Source: Gammaproteobacteria bacterium (lineage in GTDB: Bacteria > Pseudomonadota > Gammaproteobacteria > Enterobacterales > Psychrobiaceae). Taken from it: 64,000 nucleotides of DNA. The notes beneath the pieces are model-generated. The model saw nothing but the letters and a program-made list of their open reading frames with translations. It did no database searches and was not told the origin of the DNA. The position numbers were made by a program, and so were the translations under genes. Below, in pieces: positions 61,592 through 64,000 of this stretch (the stretch's first letter is position 1; each line of letters begins with the position of its first letter). Location: positions 30,550 to 94,549 of the forward strand of contig JABSRT010000023.1 in the NCBI GenBank assembly GCA_013214945.1. Direction: 5' to 3'.

Positions 61592-61734
61592 AAATGAATG
61601 TAGTCTTGCGCTTGATTTACAATGGTTTAAATCCCTAGCAAGATAGGGGTTTTGTCTTAGGTAATGACAGCGTACAATAGCTAGCACTTTTGATGAGTCA
61701 TCCACTCAAACCGTGATTGCCTAAGGAATTAACA

Positions 61735-62067
61735 ATGGAAACAATCGACAAAATTAAACAGCAGATTTCTGAAAATCCAATTATTTTGTATATGAAAGGC
61801 TCGCCTAAATTACCTAATTGTGGTTTTTCATCTCAAGCGTCACAAGCCGTGATGAGCTGTGGTGAAAAGTTTGCATATGTTGACATTTTGCTAAACCCAG
61901 ACATCCGTACTGAATTGCCAAAATTTGCTAACTGGCCAACTTTCCCACAATTATGGGTTGATGGCGAGTTAGTGGGCGGCTGTGATATTATTTTAGAGAT
62001 GTATCAGCAGGGTGAATTAGCACCACTGTTAAAAGAAACAGCTGAAAAATACCCAAGCCAAGATTAA
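61735..62067 (+). CDS. grxD: Monothiol glutaredoxin (Grx4 family)
   Basis: Glutaredoxin that binds a bridging 2Fe-2S cluster with glutathione and delivers or senses Fe-S clusters. 110 aa from ATG 61735 with AAGGA. Active site CGFS at about residues 30-33 (KLPNCGFSSQA), GSH-site residues NWPTFPQLWVDGELVGGCDI. The upstream ATG-less extension is excluded. Followed by a peroxiredoxin gene after 36 bp; probably co-transcribed. Confidence 0.97.
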   Translation: METIDKIKQQISENPIILYMKGSPKLPNCGFSSQASQAVMSCGEKFAYVDILLNPDIRTELPKFANWPTFPQLWVDGELVGGCDIILEMYQQGELAPLLKETAEKYPSQD

Positions 62068-62103
62068 AAATTTATTATTTTGTACCACCAAACGGAGATT
62101 ATT

Positions 62104-62709
62104 ATGAGCGTATTAGTAGGTCGTCCTGCACCAGACTTTACAGCAGCAGCAGTATTAGGTAACGGCGAAATCGTTGATTCATTTACACTAAGTGAAGCAA
62201 TTAAAGGGAAAACAGCAGTTCTTTTCTTTTACCCATTAGACTTCACATTCGTGTGCCCATCAGAGCTTCTTGCTTTTGATCACCGCATGGCTGAATTTGA
62301 TAAGCGTAATGTTGTAGTGATCGGTGTTTCTATTGATTCACAGTTCTCTCACAATGCATGGCGTAACACTCCAGTAAATGACGGCGGCATTGGCCCTGTT
62401 AAGTACACCCTAGTTGCTGATGTTAAACACGAAATCTGTAAAGCATATGATGTTGAACATGCAGAAGCTGGTGTTGCACTTCGTGGTTCATTCTTAATTG
62501 ATGAGAACGGTAACGTTCGTCACCAAGTAGTAAATGACTTGCCACTTGGCCGTAACGTTGATGAAATGCTTCGTATGGTTGATGCACTTCAATTCCACGA
62601 AGAGCACGGTGAAGTTTGTCCTGCTGGCTGGAAACAGGGTGATAAAGCGATGACTGCTTCTCCGCAAGGCGTTGCTGACTACCTAAAAGAGAATGCTGAC
62701 CAGCTATAA
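62104..62709 (+). CDS. 2-Cys peroxiredoxin
   Basis: Thiol peroxidase of the AhpC/Prx1 class, cytoplasmic, 201 aa. Peroxidatic Cys in DFTFVCPSE near residue 51, resolving Cys in HGEVCPAGW near 170, with FFYPLDFTFVCPSELLAF and RGSFLIDENGNVRH between. ATG 62104 has GGAGA. No dedicated AhpF nearby; thioredoxin, with trxB present in this window, is a likely reductant. The GrxD-Prx-SodB grouping is an oxidative-stress cluster. Confidence 0.96.
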   Translation: MSVLVGRPAPDFTAAAVLGNGEIVDSFTLSEAIKGKTAVLFFYPLDFTFVCPSELLAFDHRMAEFDKRNVVVIGVSIDSQFSHNAWRNTPVNDGGIGPVKYTLVADVKHEICKAYDVEHAEAGVALRGSFLIDENGNVRHQVVNDLPLGRNVDEMLRMVDALQFHEEHGEVCPAGWKQGDKAMTASPQGVADYLKENADQL

Positions 62710-62724
62710 GCGTTACATTTTTTT

Positions 62725-62760
62725 AAGGCCTTGCTAGTTTTGCTAGCAAGGCCTTTTTTT
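62725..62760 (+). terminator. Intrinsic terminator of the grxD-peroxiredoxin unit
   Basis: 13-bp stem (AAGGCCTTGCTAG/CTAGCAAGGCCTT), 5-nt loop, T7 tract on the plus strand, 16 bp after the peroxiredoxin stop. Confidence 0.95.
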
Positions 62761-63072
62761 GTCTATTTTCTATGGAGAGGGTTCTTTTAATATCCTACTT
62801 GGCTAGTTTTCCTAACTAGTGAGCACGACAAGCTTCTTTTCCCTTGTAACTATCAATTTAGTTGACCACTACACAATCATGAATCTTACTTATAGAAAAG
62901 TTATTGTAATAGCTGTTTATCAGTGACTGAATTAACAATTGAGTGTTAACAATCGATATCTATCTTGAGTAAACTTTCCTTAAGATGGATATAAACTCAC
63001 AATTTAATAGCGAAATATATATTTGTTAGCTAACTTTAGTGTGCGATGAGATATTTATTAAAAGGAGATCCA
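62761..63072. other. Spacer between peroxiredoxin terminator and phosphatase gene
   Basis: 312 bp, strongly AT-rich. It holds the promoter region of the phosphatase gene on the plus strand. Beyond short AT-rich inverted motifs I see no hairpin, small gene or recognised operator. Confidence 0.5.
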
Positions 63073-63576
63073 GTGTTTTCATTCTCAAAGAATTATAAAC
63101 CACAATGCTCAGTACTCATGGTATGCATGGCTAATATCTGTCGCTCTCCGACGGCTGAAGCGGTGCTAAAGCAGCGATTAAAGGCAACCAACGTTAGAGT
63201 TAAAGTTGATTCGGCTGGCACCTTAAATTATCGTAAAGGTACTCGACCAGATTCTAGATCGGTTAAAGCCGGCTTAGCACGGGGATACAACTTATCGAAG
63301 ATCCGTTCGCGCATGATAACACCACAAGATTTCGAGACTTTTGATTTTATTTTAGCGATGGATAAAGACAATTTAATAGAGCTTCAGGCTAAATGCCCGC
63401 CACAGTACCAGTCTAAGTTAGGTTTGTTATTAAGTTATGGTAATGGTAATGAGTTAGAAGTACCAGATCCGTATTACGGCGGCAGTAAGGGCTTTGAAAT
63501 GGTATTGGACCTGATTGAAAGCGCCACTGAAGGATTAGTGGGAGAGATTACAGCACGTCATAGGTGCTGGTCGTAG
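63073..63576 (+). CDS. Low-molecular-weight protein-tyrosine phosphatase
   Basis: 167 aa from GTG 63073, chosen because AAGGAG lies 6 nt upstream; ATG 63046 would put that site inside the gene. P-loop CMANICRS (CX5R) near residues 20-27 and general-acid motif DPYYGG near 134-139, so catalytically complete. LMW-PTPs such as Wzb act on BY-kinases in polysaccharide export, but no Wzc-like kinase is visible here. An additional Cys near the C-terminus (RHRCWS) is not part of the family core. Confidence 0.93.
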   Translation: MFSFSKNYKPQCSVLMVCMANICRSPTAEAVLKQRLKATNVRVKVDSAGTLNYRKGTRPDSRSVKAGLARGYNLSKIRSRMITPQDFETFDFILAMDKDNLIELQAKCPPQYQSKLGLLLSYGNGNELEVPDPYYGGSKGFEMVLDLIESATEGLVGEITARHRCWS

Positions 63577-63644
63577 GTGATAGCTAAAGTGGTCTAATTA
63601 TTCTGGAGAGTGTTTTAGCTACAAATAATTTAAAAAACGGATAA

Positions 63645-63674
63645 GCAAACCGGAGTAATATTGCTCCGGTTTGC
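63645..63674. terminator. Hairpin between phosphatase and the 3' end of probable rne
   Basis: Perfect 11-bp stem (GCAAACCGGAG/CTCCGGTTTGC), 8-nt loop, between convergent genes; on the minus strand a T6 run occurs about 8 bp later. Confidence 0.7.
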
Positions 63675-63684
63675 TAGTCTTGCC

Positions 63685-64000
63685 TTAATTAACGGCTTTA
63701 GCTAGGGTAGTTTGTGCACTAGCGCTGCTAGTAGCTCCAATACTTCCTGCAGGTTTATTACTACGGTGAAATGCTAAACGTTGTTCGCTTGGCATTGTTT
63801 TTACCTCAGTAACCGTTGCGTTAGCAGCGATAGGTGTTGGTTTTGTCATTGGTGCGCTTGCACTGCCTGTTAGTTGCTGAGTATTTAGCGGGCTATTGAT
63901 AGCAGCTACAGGTGCTACTTCAACAGTTGCTTCAACTTCAGGTGCGGCTACTTCGACAATTGATTCAACTTCAGGTGTTGCTACTTCGACAATTGCTTCA
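63685..64000 (-). CDS. rne: C-terminal end of a repetitive protein, probably ribonuclease E
   Basis: The minus frame is open from the window edge to TAA at 63687-63685, giving the last 104 residues. They consist of A/V/E/P-rich 11-residue repeats (IVEVATPEVES-like), then a tail with SASAPMTKP and RSNKPAGSIGA. Such a disordered, repetitive tail with this ending is characteristic of RNase E from Alteromonadales and Vibrio, so I assign rne tentatively. The catalytic part is outside the window, so TonB-like or other A/E/P-rich proteins cannot be ruled out. Confidence 0.5.
   Translation of the reverse strand, partial: EAIVEVATPEVESIVEVAAPEVEATVEVAPVAAINSPLNTQQLTGSASAPMTKPTPIAANATVTEVKTMPSEQRLAFHRSNKPAGSIGATSSASAQTTLAKAVN
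63915..64000 (-). repeat. 33-bp tandem repeat inside the probable rne tail
   Basis: Units 63915-63947, 63948-63980 and a partial unit 63981-64000 share CTACTTC-ACA-TTG-TTCA on the plus strand with few changes, encoding an 11-residue EVxxPEVExxV repeat. The array may continue beyond the window. Confidence 0.9.

Overview
The window is a 64-kb piece of a gammaproteobacterial chromosome. Gene families and order point to the Alteromonadales (Colwellia/Thalassotalea/Shewanella-like marine bacteria). By eye the DNA is moderately AT-rich and densely coding, with no insertion sequence, prophage, CRISPR array or rRNA operon. Several gene blocks match Enterobacteria/Shewanella/Vibrio order: trxB-lrp-ftsK-lolA-rarA-serS, barA-rlmD-relA, leuS-lptE-holA-nadD, lnt-corC-ybeY-ybeZ-miaB, yoaA-tsaB-(three genes)-fadD-rnd, minCDE-ycgL-mltB-ycgN, dsbB-nhaB-fadR-spoVR, yeaH-prkA and sodB/grxD. 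Almost everything is therefore core genome. The species cannot be named from sequence alone.

Layout. 1-10 kb: end of an unknown gene, trxB, ald, lrp, ftsK, lolA, rarA, crcB, serS and a 39-aa membrane mini-protein. 10-13 kb: small HTH protein, Na+-dependent SNF transporter, the EF-P paralogue yeiP, a DUF416 protein. 13-20 kb: barA, rlmD, relA, SEC-C protein. 20-25 kb: a short CDF metal transporter with its divergent MerR regulator, a two-part sodium:solute symporter, a diguanylate cyclase. 25 kb: a 13-bp tandem repeat and tRNA-Arg/tRNA-Ser. 25-37 kb: DUF2058, nadD-holA-lptE-leuS, zinc-ribbon protein, lnt-corC-ybeY-ybeZ-miaB. 37-41 kb: an orphan nucleotide-sugar dehydrogenase and an Aer-type chemoreceptor. 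41-53 kb: yoaA-tsaB, a disordered unknown protein, an M50-like membrane protease with an alpha/beta hydrolase, fadD, rnd, min genes, ycgL, mltB-like, ycgN. 53-61 kb: dsbB, nhaB, fadR and the spoVR-yeaH-prkA operon. 61-64 kb: sodB, grxD, a 2-Cys peroxiredoxin, a low-molecular-weight phosphatase, and the 3' end of a repetitive gene that is probably rne.

Functional themes are redox and oxidative stress (trxB, dsbB, sodB, grxD, peroxiredoxin), envelope biogenesis (lolA, lptE, lnt, mltB-like, dsbB), translation and RNA (serS, leuS, miaB, rlmD, ybeY, yeiP, rnd, tsaB), division and DNA (ftsK, minCDE, rarA, holA, yoaA), and starvation/stress signalling (relA, barA, prkA-yeaH-spoVR, lrp, fadR).

No wholly new multi-gene system stands out. 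The least conventional signals are: terminator-like hairpins overlapping the starts of rnd and lnt; a CDF transporter lacking its C-terminal domain, with Cys in place of the usual metal-binding His, behind a textbook MerR promoter; a 22-bp palindrome with a third half-site upstream of the Aer-like gene; a large hairpin before the SNF transporter; ftsK and lolA in one frame separated by a single stop codon; and the small membrane protein after serS.
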